A stretch of 64,000 bases of DNA, from positions 16,492 to 80,491 of the forward strand of contig JAKCPI010014133.1 in assembly GCA_023213315.1 (NCBI GenBank). The letters run 5' to 3'. The DNA is from Euborellia annulipes (lineage: Eukaryota; Arthropoda; Insecta; Dermaptera; Anisolabididae). The notes below the pieces were generated by a model. That model saw only the letters and a list, made by a program, of their open reading frames with translations. It did not search any database and was not told the DNA's origin. The stretch's first letter is position 1; each line of letters starts with the position of its first letter. Made by a program: the position numbers and the translations under genes. Below are positions 33,086 through 43,914 of the stretch, piece after piece.

Positions 33086-36000
33086 ATGGCGGGTAGTATG
33101 AGCATTAGTCATCACCAATTCAAAGTTCTCCAATGGAATGCTCGTTCCGCTGCTGCAAATTTGGGTTCCTTGAACCAGCTGCTGGAATCCTCAGGGGTAG
33201 TGTTAGCGTGTATTGCCGAGACTTGGTTCCTGCCAGGAAAGAGTTACAAGTTCCCCAACTTTAACTTGGTTAGACAAGACAGAGAGGACGGAAGGGGAGG
33301 ATCGGCCATTCTAATGAAAAAACCACTTCGATTTTCGAGGGTCCCTTTTGCCTCGATCCCCGGGTGTGATATTTGTGTGGTGGAGGTTATAATCCGGGAT
33401 ATGAAACTAACAGTGGCCTCTGTATATAACCCTCCCCAGAATACTATTCCCCCGGGGCACCTAGAGAGGTTATTTTCGTTAGCGGATCGAAGCTTTATCA
33501 TCTGCGGTGATTTCAATGGGCATCATATTAGCTGGGGCAATCCCTTTAATGATGTTCTTGGGAACTCGATTTTAAATGCGGTCGAAGACAGTGCTTTTGT
33601 TATCATGAATGATGGACATCCTTCAAGAGTGAATTATCCGTCCCAGAGGCCGACCGCTGTGGACCTTACCATAGTGTCTCCCGATATGGCACCATTAGTA
33701 AAATGGGAGGTCGTGAAGGAGACCCTGGGAAGCGACCACTTGGTAATATTTCTAGAATGCGACCTGTCCTTTGAGGAGGTGAGGGTTAGGAATAACAGGA
33801 AGTGGAATATTAAGAAAGCGAACTGGGAAATGTATAGAGCGATTATTAGTCAAGAAGTTGATAAGATGCAGAATGGGGTGGCCTCATATGAGGAGCTGGT
33901 GAAATTAATGAATAAAGCGGCGTGTGCTGCAATCCCCCAAGCTCCCACCTATAGGATTTTTCACAAGCCCCCTAATCCTTGGTGGAATGATAGGTGCTCC
34001 CAGATTGTGCGAGAGAGAAAGGAAGCGCTCAAAAAGTATCTTAATTGTTCTACCTTCGACAATTTCATGAATTATCAAAAAGTAAATGCCCAAACCAAAA
34101 GATTCCTTAAGGCGGAGAAAAAGGCCAGTTGGGTCAGATTGTGTAGTGGAATGAACAGAAGTGTACCAGTATCGGACATTTGGACAAACATTAGGAGATT
34201 TAAGAACATTGGGAATGTAACTCTTCCCGACTCCAACGTCGTATCTACGGAGTGGGTGGAAGATTTTATGGATAGACTGGCACCCCCATTTGTTCCTGTC
34301 CAAGTTCAGATGGCCCGAAGAGAGGTTGATCTAGCGGCGCACCCTCTCTCCGAGGATATTACATTGGAGGAGCTAATGTTTTGTATTAAAGAAAACTCCA
34401 ATACTGCCCCAGGAAGGGATAATATACTATATCCTATGATCTCCAATCTTCCGGGTAGTGCCATTATCTACATGTTGAATATTTTTAACAAGGTGTTGAG
34501 AACAGGAACTATCCCAAATGAATGGCGAGAAGTGGTGGTGGTACCAATCCTAAAGAAGGACAAAAATCCTGCCGACGCAGCGTCATATAGACCGATTTCA
34601 CTCCTGTCGTGTATTTTTAAGACGTTCGAGAGAGTCCTGAAGCAGCGATTAGAATGGTGGGTGGAGTCGAATGGTCTCCTCCCTGCCCATCAGTTTGGTT
34701 TCCGGAAGAATAGGTGTACGATGGACAACTTGGCCATGCTAACATGTGATATTAATAGGTCATTCGGAGAGAAGCAAATGACATACGCATTCATGGGGGA
34801 TATTGCCAGCGCATATGACAGTGTAGATCTTGCGACTCTCACACAAATCTTAATAAGTTTTCGTATTCCAACTAGGATAGTCCAATTAATTTTTTCGGTG
34901 TTCCATGAGAGAACAGTGTTTGTTAGAAACCAGGGCGAATTGAAAGGGCCTAGGATAGTCTGGAGAGGTGTTTGCCAAGGGTCAACTCTGTCCCCTTTAC
35001 TCTATGCTATTTATACAGCGGATTTAGTTTCGTCTTTAGACCTTCCTAGAGTTACTACTATCATGTTTGCAGATGACATCTGCTTCTATTCCAGGGTCGA
35101 GAATGACAGAGTGGGCTCTGCCCTCCTTACGGAAGCAATTGCTAAGTTCATGGTATGGCTTGAGGGAAAGGGGTTGGAGATCTCTCCATCCAAATCTACA
35201 GTCATGATTTTTTCTAGGAAGCACAGACCATCCTCTACTCAGAGTCTAAGTGTTGGTAGCATTACGTTCCCGGTCAGGGACCAGGTTAAGTTTTTGGGTG
35301 TCGTATTGGACAGGAAATTGAATTGGGCAGCCCATGTGGCTTATGTAGTTTCGAAGTGTGAGAGAAATATCAATATATTAAGAATGCTGACAAGAACTTG
35401 GTGGGGAGCAGATCCCAAGGTTTTGAAAACCTTGTACCAAACTATTGTAAGGTCGCACTTGGATTATGGATGCTTTATTTATGGAGGGTTAAATAAAAGA
35501 CTAGTGAACAAGGTGAATTCTATCCAGTTTAAAGGATTAAGGCTGTGTATGGGAGCGATGAGGTCCACGCCGACTAACGCATTACAAGTGGAGGGAAATG
35601 AACTGCCGTGGAACCTTAGAACTTTGCTATTAGGCGCCAGGTTCTTGGCGAAGAGAGTCGGCATTAGAGATCACCCAGTGGTTGATAGAGTGAGAAAGCT
35701 GGGAGGAGTTCTAAATTCCCGATGCAGTGGCACGACAAAGCCAGCCCCCCCCACTTGTGGGAGCGCTTGCCATGTGCGGTCCAATGCTGGATTTAATTGA
35801 AGTGAATTCGGTCCCTTGGATGTACACAGTCAATAGGGGTACTCAGTTGTGTTGTCCCAGCGTCGATGTATCTATGAGAATACCGGAGGTGATGCGGAAG
35901 TCTCCGTGCGTGAATGGTCTGGTTCAGAACCATGTGGAGTCAATTAATCCGGGTAGCTATCTCATTTATACGGATGGGTCCAAGGTGTCAAAAAGTGACC

Positions 36001-36825
36001 GGGTAGGGGCGGCTTTATATGATCCGCAAGAAAAGAAGATCAAAATGTTCTCGCTACCATCAGTGAGTAGTAGTTATACAGCCGAGGCAATTGCGATCCT
36101 TGAGGGCGTCAGATATGTGAAACTCAAGAGTGAGGAAAGGTTTTCTATCCTTTCGGACTCACTGGGACTTTTAACTGCGTTGGGTGGCAGAAGTGACGGT
36201 GCCTCTTCTCAGCTTATTCTATTGATTAAAAAAGAGTTGCAATTGTGTCGGGAAAAGGGAAAAGTGGTCAAGTTTTTTTTGGGTGAAAGGCCATATTGGC
36301 TGCATTGGGAATGAGGTAGTGGACAGGGCTGCAAAAGATGCAGTAAACAGTGCGCAATGGACCCACAGCACGGCTCCGGTTAGTGACGTATTAGCAAACC
36401 TTAAGGAGGTGATTGTAGAGAAGTGGCAGGAAGAGTGGGAGGTTTCGTCTCGGGCTAGGGGCTACCGATATTCATTGATAAATCCCAGAGTCGGGTCTCC
36501 CCCTTGGTTTGTCAAACATAGGATGTGTAGAGCATTCTATGTGTCTCTCACGAGGATGAGGTTTGGCCATGGGTCCTTCCCCGCTCATCTCAAAAGAATT
36601 GGTGTAAGAACGGAAGACGGATGTACATGTGATCCGACCGAGGTGGCGGATCTGAACCACTTGTTATTGGCGTGCCCCCTCTTGGATAGGAAGGAATTTG
36701 AAGAGTGGCTGCTGAAAAAGAAGATCCCAAGACCTGTGAACTTGGAGAGTTTGCTCTACAGTGGTGAAAAAGACACATATGTCAACATATACAAGTTTTT
36801 CAGTTTGAACAATGTGCACATTTAG
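33086..36825 (+). pseudogene. LINE ORF2 (EN-RT-RNase H), two frameshifts
   Basis: Start taken at ATG 33086; a GTG a few codons upstream is in the same frame. Domains: APE-type endonuclease (WNARS, ETWF, GDFNGHH, SDH motifs), reverse transcriptase with the FADD catalytic box at residues 661-664 and a CQGSTLSPLLY box, RNase H (YTDGS, TAEAIAILE, SDS, GHIG..GNEVVDRAAKDA) and a C-terminal CTC...H...C knuckle. The reading frame shifts at a C8 run near 35745-35752 and again at a T8 run near 36276-36283, so the RNase H and the C-terminus lie in two other frames (up to 36314, and 36283-36825). Both shifts sit in homopolymers and could be base-call errors rather than real mutations. Confidence 0.9.
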
Positions 36826-36916
36826 TTGGAATATATGTTAATATATTGTATCTAAGATGGCCATAATGGTATTTTACCGGAGGTCAAATGTAAAAATAAA
36901 AAAAAAAAAAAAAAAA

Positions 36917-37155
36917 AATATGTGATTAATAATAACAATAAAATCATTTTTAAATTTAAAAAAATTAAAGATTATTGGGACAGATTGTTTTTTTGTATTT
37001 GCTTGATAACAAAAAAATTAATTACGATAATTTTTTAATAAGACATTCAAAAAATTATAGCTCGATGTCCCAATAATCTCTTATGAATTTAATTCATTTA
37101 AAAAAAAATTCCTTATAATAGTCTAGTTTTTTTTTTTAAGTACGTTTAGACGTCG
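36917..37155 (-). repeat. TTAA-MITE middle part and LINE target duplication
   Basis: Begins with the right LINE duplication, continues as reverse MITE sequence (ATTATTGGGACAGATTG, ATAGCTCGATGTCCC, TACGTTTAGACGTCG). Confidence 0.7.
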
Positions 37156-38977
37156 CACAGTGGGCTGAAATAGGAAAAAAGCGGCCATAATTCGAAAAAA
37201 TGAACTTCAAAATATAAAAACAACGTTTTGCACACCAATAATAGACTATATGTGGACCTCAGTACAATAATTTATTTTTTTTACCCAACCTAAACCCGAG
37301 TTATAGAGCGCCAAAGTAGGCAAGAAAACTTAGTAACTTTTCTTTGCGTTTTAAGTCGATATTCAGGAATTTTTTTCATGTATTAATATTGATCCAATTT
37401 TAATGAATTTTTTTTTGAATCATAGATAAATTAATCTTCTTTCTGAAAATATTTTTGTTTTTCTTGTTTTTCAATTATTTAATTTTAAATAAATTTTTTT
37501 TGTAATTAAAAAAAAGCAATATAAATTTTTTTCAATTTCAAAAAGTATATGGGATCCATGCGGATCCCTAACAAACTCAATAGATCCTGAAACTAGAATA
37601 CATGTAGAACATGATTGCATCGAAACTTTTTGCCCGAATTTGCCCGCCGAATTTTTATTAATTTTTTTATAATTAAATCGGCAGAAAAACAAGTGATTTC
37701 CGTCAAACCATATGAACTTCTCTCTGCTTTACAGATAATATTGAAACGTGACAAAGGGCTGATGGACAAAATAAAATCAGGCTATGATTAGAATGACCAT
37801 AAAATTTGAAGGAGGGCCTCAAATTTTGTAATCTTTTGAAAAAATAATCTTGAAAAGGAAATATCCAATATTTGAAAATTTCATTTTTTCTTGTTCATAT
37901 TCTTATTAATATTATTGAAATAAATTGAAATAACTATTATTTTTGTATACAAGTGGTAAAGCCCCCCTGGACCCCCTTACATGCCTTCGATGAGCAAATG
38001 CATCAAATTTATTCTTGCTCACTGTTTGGAAATTTTGCAATTACTCGACTTCGGCGCAAAATTTTAAAGTTTTAAATGATATTTATTTTTTAGCAAATAA
38101 TTTTTATTTAAGTATAATGACCGAGACATAGAAGCTGACTCCAAGGGGCCCAAGAGGCTCGAGCCCCCTCCCCCCAAACCCCCCAATGTTGAGGGAAGAG
38201 AAAATAAGTCATCTTTGTAATCAGCAATCCATTAAAATGTATATAAAGACGTATTGCTTGTATAAGCTTATATCAAAAAAATTATTTTTTGACCCTTTGA
38301 GTAAGGGGTAGTTTACCCCATCTATATATTTTGCAAAAATAAATGACATATTTGTAACGAGAAAAATATATATAAAAACATATTGCTTGTAATTGCAAAA
38401 AAAAAAAAATATTTTGTTGCTCCCTTCAGTAAGGGGTAGTTCACCCTATCTATATATTTTGTAAAAATAAATGACATTTTTGTAACCAGTGACCTTTAAA
38501 ATGTATATAAAGACATATTGCTTGTAATTATCAGAGCAAAATTTTTTTTAACACCTTGAGTAAGGGGTAGTTCACCCCATGTATGTTTTTAGTAAAAATA
38601 GATGACATCTTTGGAATCAGCATCCATTAAAATGTATATAAAGACATATTGGTTGTAATTATCAAAAAAAAATATTTTTTGCTCCCTTCAGTAAGGGGTA
38701 GTTCACCCCATGTATGTTTTTTGTTAAAATAAATGTCATTTTTGTAAAACGCATATTTTTTTTGATTTTTTGACATAAGTTTTGTTTTATATTTCACACA
38801 TCATAATTTTTTTTTTCAACTTTGTCAAGGGGTAATTTCAACCCCTTTCCGTAAAATATGAAAATATTGAAGGGTATAGAAGAACATATGATTCTGTATG
38901 TATAGTTTTAATTTTGTAAAAATCCGCCCAAAAAAAGATAATTATGGCCGCTTTTTTTTCGATTTCAGCCCACTGTG
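37156..38977. mobile_element. Transib-like non-autonomous element, CGTCG duplication
   Basis: 1822 bp. Termini CACAGTGGGCTGAAATAGG and, reversed, CACAGTGGGCTGAAATCGA, similar through CGGCCATAATT (about 37 bp). Flanked by CGTCG at 37151-37155 and 38978-38982; the undisturbed MITE reads ACGTCGCTCC. A 5-bp CGNCG duplication and a CAC-starting terminus are known traits of Transib elements. No transposase frame. Contains a ~130-bp tandem array. Confidence 0.7.
38200..38760. repeat. ~130-bp tandem repeat inside Transib-like element
   Basis: About four units: ATGTATATAAAGACATATTG-like starts at 38237, 38367, 38501 and 38631, each followed by TAAGGGGTAGTTCACCCC and TAAATGACATTTTTGTAA. Confidence 0.8.
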
Positions 38978-38999
38978 CGTCGCTCCTGAACCCCCTTAA

Positions 39000-39482
39000 A
39001 ATATATAGAGTAAGTAAAAGCAGTATTTTTTTTATTTATTTTTTTTTTTTTTTGGCAAATTTAGACATCCCTCGTGTGTTTCGTAATCAAGTCAAGTTAA
39101 ACTAATTTATGAAAGATGTCAACCCCTGAGAAAGAAAGTGCCCTAATTGATATCCAAGGGATATTTTCGATAGATTGAGGAAGAGAGAGAGAGAGAGAAG
39201 AAAAAAAAAGATCATCCCCAACTTCCCCCCCCATCGCTTACTTGATAAGTAATTAAAAGACATCCCTCCCTTCTATTATTCTTTTAAGAAGGAAGTTTAT
39301 CTAATCAAGTAACATCGAGAGGGATTCTCACTTTCCCTTTTTTCCTAATCCAAATTAAGATGCCAAAAAATTCAACTGTTTTATTATATTAAATGGAAGT
39401 AAAAGAATGAATTATATTGCTGCATACTCTAGCCAATTAGAAAGTTTGTTTCATCATCTAATCAATGGAAAAATGCCAATCA
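39000..39482. other. unassigned AT-rich DNA
   Basis: T runs, a GA tract near 39184. No gene. Confidence 0.4.
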
Positions 39483-39486
39483 TTAA

Positions 39487-39950
39487 GGGGGTTCAGGAGC
39501 GGCGTCTAAACGTACTTAAAAAAAAACTAGACTATTATAAGGAATTTTTCAATGCGGTTTTTTTTTAAATGAATTAAATTCATAAGAGATTATTGGGACA
39601 TCGAGCTATAATTTTTTTAATGACTTATTAAAAAATTATCGTAATTAATTTTTTTGTTATCAAAAAAATACAAAAAAACAATCTGTCCCAATAATCTTTA
39701 ATTTTTTTTAAATTTAAAAATGAATTTATTGTTATTATTAATCACATATTAATTAAGAAATCTTTAAAATAAGCTTAGATGATTTATTTAAAAGTCAACT
39801 GTCAAATTAGTTCAGCATTCTTGCAATAGATGGCAGGCTAGTCTAACAGCCGATCCCATTTTAGCCTATATTTATATATTTTTATGCTTTTATAAAAGAT
39901 ACATAATATATAATAACATTTATAAAGTATTTATTGTTAAAAGATCAATG
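39487..39950 (+). mobile_element. TTAA-MITE, 3'-truncated
   Basis: TTAA at 39483-39486, then GGGGGTTCAGGAGCGGCG and the family body up to AAAAGATCAATGA, where the R repeat starts. Confidence 0.75.
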
Positions 39951-39951
39951 A

Positions 39952-40080
39952 TACCCCATTTATTTTCCCGAGGTACTTCCGTGCACGAATACACACCTCA
40001 AACCTAACAGGCCTCTGGCCGTTGCCATCTACCGGCACCCCGTGAAGTTACATCATTTCCTAACTCTAAATCCTCCTCTT
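39952..40080 (+). repeat. R repeat, left copy
   Basis: CCCCATTTATTTTCCCGAGG ... CCATCTACCGGCACCCCGTG ... CATCATTTCCTAACTCTAAA; inverted copy at 42650-42790, third copy at 58488-58640. Class not recognised. Confidence 0.65.
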
Positions 40081-40635
40081 GCGTTCATTTATAGTTTTCC
40101 TTATAACTGGTTTTATAAGTGAACTGTCATGTCCGTTATGTGCCTTTTTATATAGAACAACGTCAGCGCCATCTGTCAGTATTTCTGAGATAGAAAATAA
40201 AACAATTTATAGCCAGTTTCTTCCAATTGGGTTCAATGTGGGACCTAAATGGGAAATAATTATCCAATCCATTAGGGCCAGACAGGACTTTGACATCACA
40301 AAGGGCAGCCTAATGAGAACCCAATAGGTCTTACATTAAATTTTCTAGTCGGGAATAAATGTACCATCTATGTTAAAGTCAAAAATCTTATTGTAACATC
40401 ATGCTTTTTATATAAACACTTGCTTTGATGATTGTGACTAACTTCAAGGTAAGGAGTGAAAATAGCGGGAAAATTTGAATCTGACTTCATAGGAATGCCT
40501 GCAGATGGCGCTGATGTCGTGGTATATATAAAAAGGCACGTAACGGACATGACAGTTAGTTCACTTATAAAACCAGAAATAAGGATTAGTTCACTAGCTA
40601 GAAATGAACTCAGAAGGAGGATCTAGGTAATCTTT
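40081..40635. repeat. S/R palindrome
   Basis: Arms around 40100-40190 and 40480-40620 are inverted (TTTATAAGTGAACTGTCATG / CATGACAGTTAGTTCACTTA), enclosing about 290 bp. The arms hold the S repeat seen at 10395. Confidence 0.65.
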
Positions 40636-40965
40636 TATTCAATTCTGAGACGAGGTTTATTTACTTTTATTTTTAACTGCCACAGCTACTACCCGAGTCG
40701 AAATCGAACGCCTGGTTTGAGTCTACAAAACCTCAGAATCTAATTGTTGTCTAAGTAGACTTAACAGAATCAAACTAGGATTTGAAAGCATGGTTTCTAT
40801 GGGAATTTGAAAGTCTGGTTTGGTTCTAACAAGTCTACTTATGTCCCTTTTTGACATGTTTAGACTCGGACCAGGTATTCGAAATACTAGTTTAAGTCTA
40901 CCAGATCTACTATTACGACCAGCAGTACTGAATGCTGGAATCCTAGTTTAGGCCTATAAATTCTC
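40636..40965. repeat. degenerate repeats of a GGTTTGAGTCTAC motif
   Basis: Opens with CCGAGTCGAAATCGAACGCC, which returns inverted at 42530-42556. Confidence 0.5.
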
Positions 40966-41030
40966 ATTTAAAATTTGTTTATATACATATATACAGAGTG
41001 ACAAAAAAGTTCTGATAATTTTGTTAGATT

Positions 41031-41220
41031 AGCAAAGAGGTATGCTTGTTTTTTGGCAATGAGAAAAATAACTTTTAGAGTGTTTTCTTCAAATATTTCG
41101 AAGACATTTAATAGCACTTCACCGCTGATGAAGAAGTTCTATTAAATGCCATCGAAATATTTGAAGAAAACACTAAAAGTTATTTTTCTCAATGCCAAAA
41201 AACAAGCATACCTCTTTGCT
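41031..41220. repeat. 190-bp near-perfect palindrome
   Basis: Arms of about 85-90 bp (AGCAAAGAGGTATGCTTG outermost) centred near 41126, with a GCTGATGAAGAAG-GAAAT type motif at the centre; like a head-to-head pair of Penelope-like ends. Confidence 0.75.
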
Positions 41221-41254
41221 AATTTATACAACTTGGCACTCCACATTCGAAATT

Positions 41255-41358
41255 TTTTACTTTCTCTTACATCTATATATGTTAATATATATAGAGAGAA
41301 AGTATTGGATTCATGTCAAAAATTCGATGTCGAGATTTTGATGGATCTTCACGTTTTG
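41255..41358 (+). mobile_element. H family 5' fragment
   Basis: TTTTTTACTTTCTCTTACAT through GATGGATCTTCACGTTTTG, then cut. Confidence 0.7.
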
Positions 41359-42119
41359 CTCTTCATTTCGCTTTTAATCTTTAAATAAAATATTTTTTGT
41401 TTAAATATCAATTTTCTTTAATTTGAGAATAAGATAACATATATTTAAAAAATTTTAAAAATTCCAAATGCTCTTCGTGTTGATTTCAATATTTCTGGAG
41501 ATTCATTCCTGAAATTGTTTTAAAGAAAATATGGATGTAAAAATGAGTTTCCATCTCTAAAATAAATCACATTAATTTTTATCTTGACTGTATATGTAGG
41601 CCTATACCATTAGCTATCACGTGTGGAAAAATATTTTTCTTTTCAGTAAGAACTTCATTTAGTTCTCTGGAAATGTGAAAAATATATAAATTAATTTTAT
41701 AAATTTATAATCTTTTTTAATTTGTCTTCTTACCTTTCAAAATGACATGAATGGCCAATGTTCCTTGTATTCATTTATTAAAATTAAAGTGGCTTCTTCA
41801 GGCCAATGTGTTTTTACAACTAAAATTTATAATGAATATAATTGAAAAAATTAAATAGAATATAAGATAACATATATATAAATAAAATAAAAATAACAGC
41901 TAACCTTATCATTTTGTTTTGGCTTGTTTTTATAACGTTGACCCTTAAATAAATAAAAATAATTAATAATAATAAAGAAAATTAATGAAAAAAATGAAAA
42001 TAAAACTTAAAACTTACTTCTTTTTTATCGATAATAAATCCAAATATCCAAGGAATGAAAGAAAATGAAAGGTGGTCATCTACTAAAGCTTTGGCGCTGA
42101 GATCGCACTGTTTTTAATT
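41359..42119. other. unassigned AT-rich DNA
   Basis: Nothing supported. Confidence 0.4.
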
Positions 42120-42560
42120 TTTACCCGAGAGGATTAGAAGATTCAAACCAGTACTTCCCGAGTCAAAATCGAACGCCTGGCTTGAACCTTTTAGTCCTCA
42201 ATTGAAGACTGCAAGGTTCAAGCCAGGCGTTCAAGTACTGGTTTGAACCTTCTAATTCTCCTGGCTGGCTCAGTAGGCTCAAGCCAGGCTTTCAATTTTG
42301 ACTCAAATACTGGTTTGAACCTTCTAATTCTCCTGGTAGGTTTAGTAGGCTTTAACCAAATTCTAATCCTATCAAATAACAAAGGAATTGAGGACTAAAA
42401 GGTTCAAACCAGGCGTTCAAGTACTGGTTTGAATCTTCTAATTCTCCTGGTAGAATCAGTAGGCTTTCACAAAATTGTAAATAAATAACATCCCATCAAA
42501 TAACAAGGGAATTCAGGACTAAAAGGTTCAAACCAGGCGTTCGATTTCGACTCGGGTACA
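42120..42560. repeat. complex imperfect repeats (TTCAAACCAGGCGTTC)
   Basis: Blocks CAGGCGTTCAAGTACTGG, CTTCTAATTCTCCTGG and TAGTCCTCAATTG recur three to four times in both orientations with spacings of roughly 85-190 bp. Confidence 0.6.
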
Positions 42561-42649
42561 CTCGTCGGCACAGGATTTAGGTGTGTTTATGGTTAATTTA
42601 AAAAATCTTTAACTATTTAAAACATTTGTTAAAATAAAGGGGGATTTAG

Positions 42650-42790
42650 GGTTAGGAAATGATGTAACTTCACGGTGTGCCGGTAGATGGCAACAGCCAG
42701 AGGGCGGTTGGGTTTGAGGTGTGTGTCTTCGTGCATGTAACACCTCGGATAAATAAACGGGGTTCCTGATGGGAATTTCAGATGATAATA
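42650..42790 (-). repeat. R repeat, right (inverted) copy
   Basis: Reverse complement of the left R copy, including GAAATGATGTAACTTCACGG and GTGCCGGTAGATGGCAAC. Confidence 0.65.
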
Positions 42791-43142
42791 ATAATTTTTT
42801 CTTTGACATAGGGCCTCAAAACCAGTGTTTCTATTAAATTCTTATTATCGAAACTTCGGCAACCTTAGCTAGGCCCTGGCCGGCGGCGTCACGGGATATG
42901 ACTAATTGTTTTCGAAAGAGTAATGAGTAGTGTAGAAAAGTAAAGTATATCTATATATAGAGAGAGTAGTTAGTATGAGGAGCAGGAGTAGTAATAATAA
43001 CAGGAAAAGTAGTATTAGTAATAGTGAAAAAGAGAGAGGAAAAAATATGATAAAAAGTGTTCCCAAATCAAGAAATCGATTGTAAAAATGACACTTCGGT
43101 ACCATTATTGAGAATACAATGCGAAATTTTGTATTGTTGACA
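42791..43142. other. unassigned DNA
   Basis: No supported feature. Confidence 0.4.
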
Positions 43143-43154
43143 ATTAGAAAAAGT

Positions 43155-43424
43155 GCCCAAGGGGCTTGGAGTAGTTGGTAGCGTGCCTACCTTCTATACC
43201 GAACGTCTCGGGTTCGGACCCCCAGGCAGTCCGATAATTTTATTTAAGGCATTTGGATACCAAATGACTTAAATAAAAATGCCTGGACTCCCCAATTGAT
43301 ATATTAAACATACTGATTATCGTAAAAAGTCTTAAATGGCCTCAGTTGCCGAAAAGACTGTGTGAATGTGTGTGAATGTGAGTGTGAATGAGAAAAAAGT
43401 GTGAATGTTTTAAAAAAAAAAAAA
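43155..43424 (+). mobile_element. SINE-1 with 12-bp TSD
   Basis: Complete copy flanked by ATTAGAAAAAGT at 43143-43154 and 43425-43436. Head reads GGGGCTTGGAGTAGTTGGTAG. Confidence 0.85.
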
Positions 43425-43436
43425 ATTAGAAAAAGT

Positions 43437-43655
43437 AGCCGGGGGGCCTGGCAACGGAGAAGAGCAACAGTCACCACAATCGTTGCGGTTAAGTGATGCC
43501 AAGCATGGCGAAAGCTCTGAATTGGTGACCCCGGCAATCAGCGTGTGGAACGTCCCCCGGTAGCCACCGATACTATGTATTTTCAATATATAAATAAATT
43601 TATCACCTCTAAATGGCCTCTGAAGCCGAAAAGGGTTAAAAAAAAAAAAAAAAAA
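43437..43655 (+). mobile_element. 5S-like SINE with the same 12-bp TSD
   Basis: 219 bp, flanked by ATTAGAAAAAGT at 43425-43436 and 43656-43667, ending in an A run. The head has 5S-like blocks GTTAAGTGATGCCAAGC and ATTGGTGACCCCGGCAAT, resembling the internal control region of 5S rRNA; box similarity is approximate. The tail CTAAATGGCCTCTGAAGCCG resembles SINE-1. Confidence 0.6.
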
Positions 43656-43764
43656 ATTAGAAAAAGTTCTAAGAATGCATGACGGAAAAACTGGAAAAAA
43701 AAATTTTTTAGGGTTATTAGGAGAAATAAGGGAGAAAAAAAATTAAATTAGGGAAATGACAAAA

Positions 43765-43914
43765 TTAAAAATCTGGTGTGACTGGCGCACAGCACACCAC
43801 TTTCTCTTACCTTCGGTAATCGAAAGTTGTGTTCTGTGCTTGTCATACCAGATTTTTTGTGTCTAGATGTATTTAGTTTCCGACAGTAGGGTACAATCGA
43901 ATTCAAGATGTAAA
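43765..43914 (-). mobile_element. H family, hairpin end only
   Basis: Complete hairpin (43769-43857), then body to AATTCAAGATGTAAA, where a second H copy begins. Confidence 0.7.

Larger units (their letters stand above)
31210..36916 (+). mobile_element. I-type non-LTR retrotransposon, near full length
   Basis: 5.7 kb between copies of AATATGTGATTA (31198-31209, 36917-36928; the first A may belong to the tail). Order: 5' UTR of about 360 bp, ORF1, ORF2 with endonuclease, reverse transcriptase, RNase H, short 3' UTR, A-rich tail. ORF1 plus an RNase H domain downstream of RT points to the I/R1/LOA part of the LINE tree. Full-length 5' end suggests little 5' truncation, but ORF2 is broken. Confidence 0.9.
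31046..38995 (-). mobile_element. TTAA-MITE (piggyBac-like) hosting two insertions
   Basis: Reverse copy in three pieces: 31046-31209, 36929-37155 and 38983-38995. Its 5' terminus (CGCTCCTGAACCCCC as read on +) is followed by TTAA at 38996-38999; the other end is truncated. The LINE and the Transib-like element separate the pieces, each with its own duplication. Confidence 0.75.

Noticed and set aside
31631..33516. Several 60-130 codon frames overlapping the LINE ORFs on other frames or strand
   Set aside because: Shadows of the zinc-knuckle and EN-RT frames.
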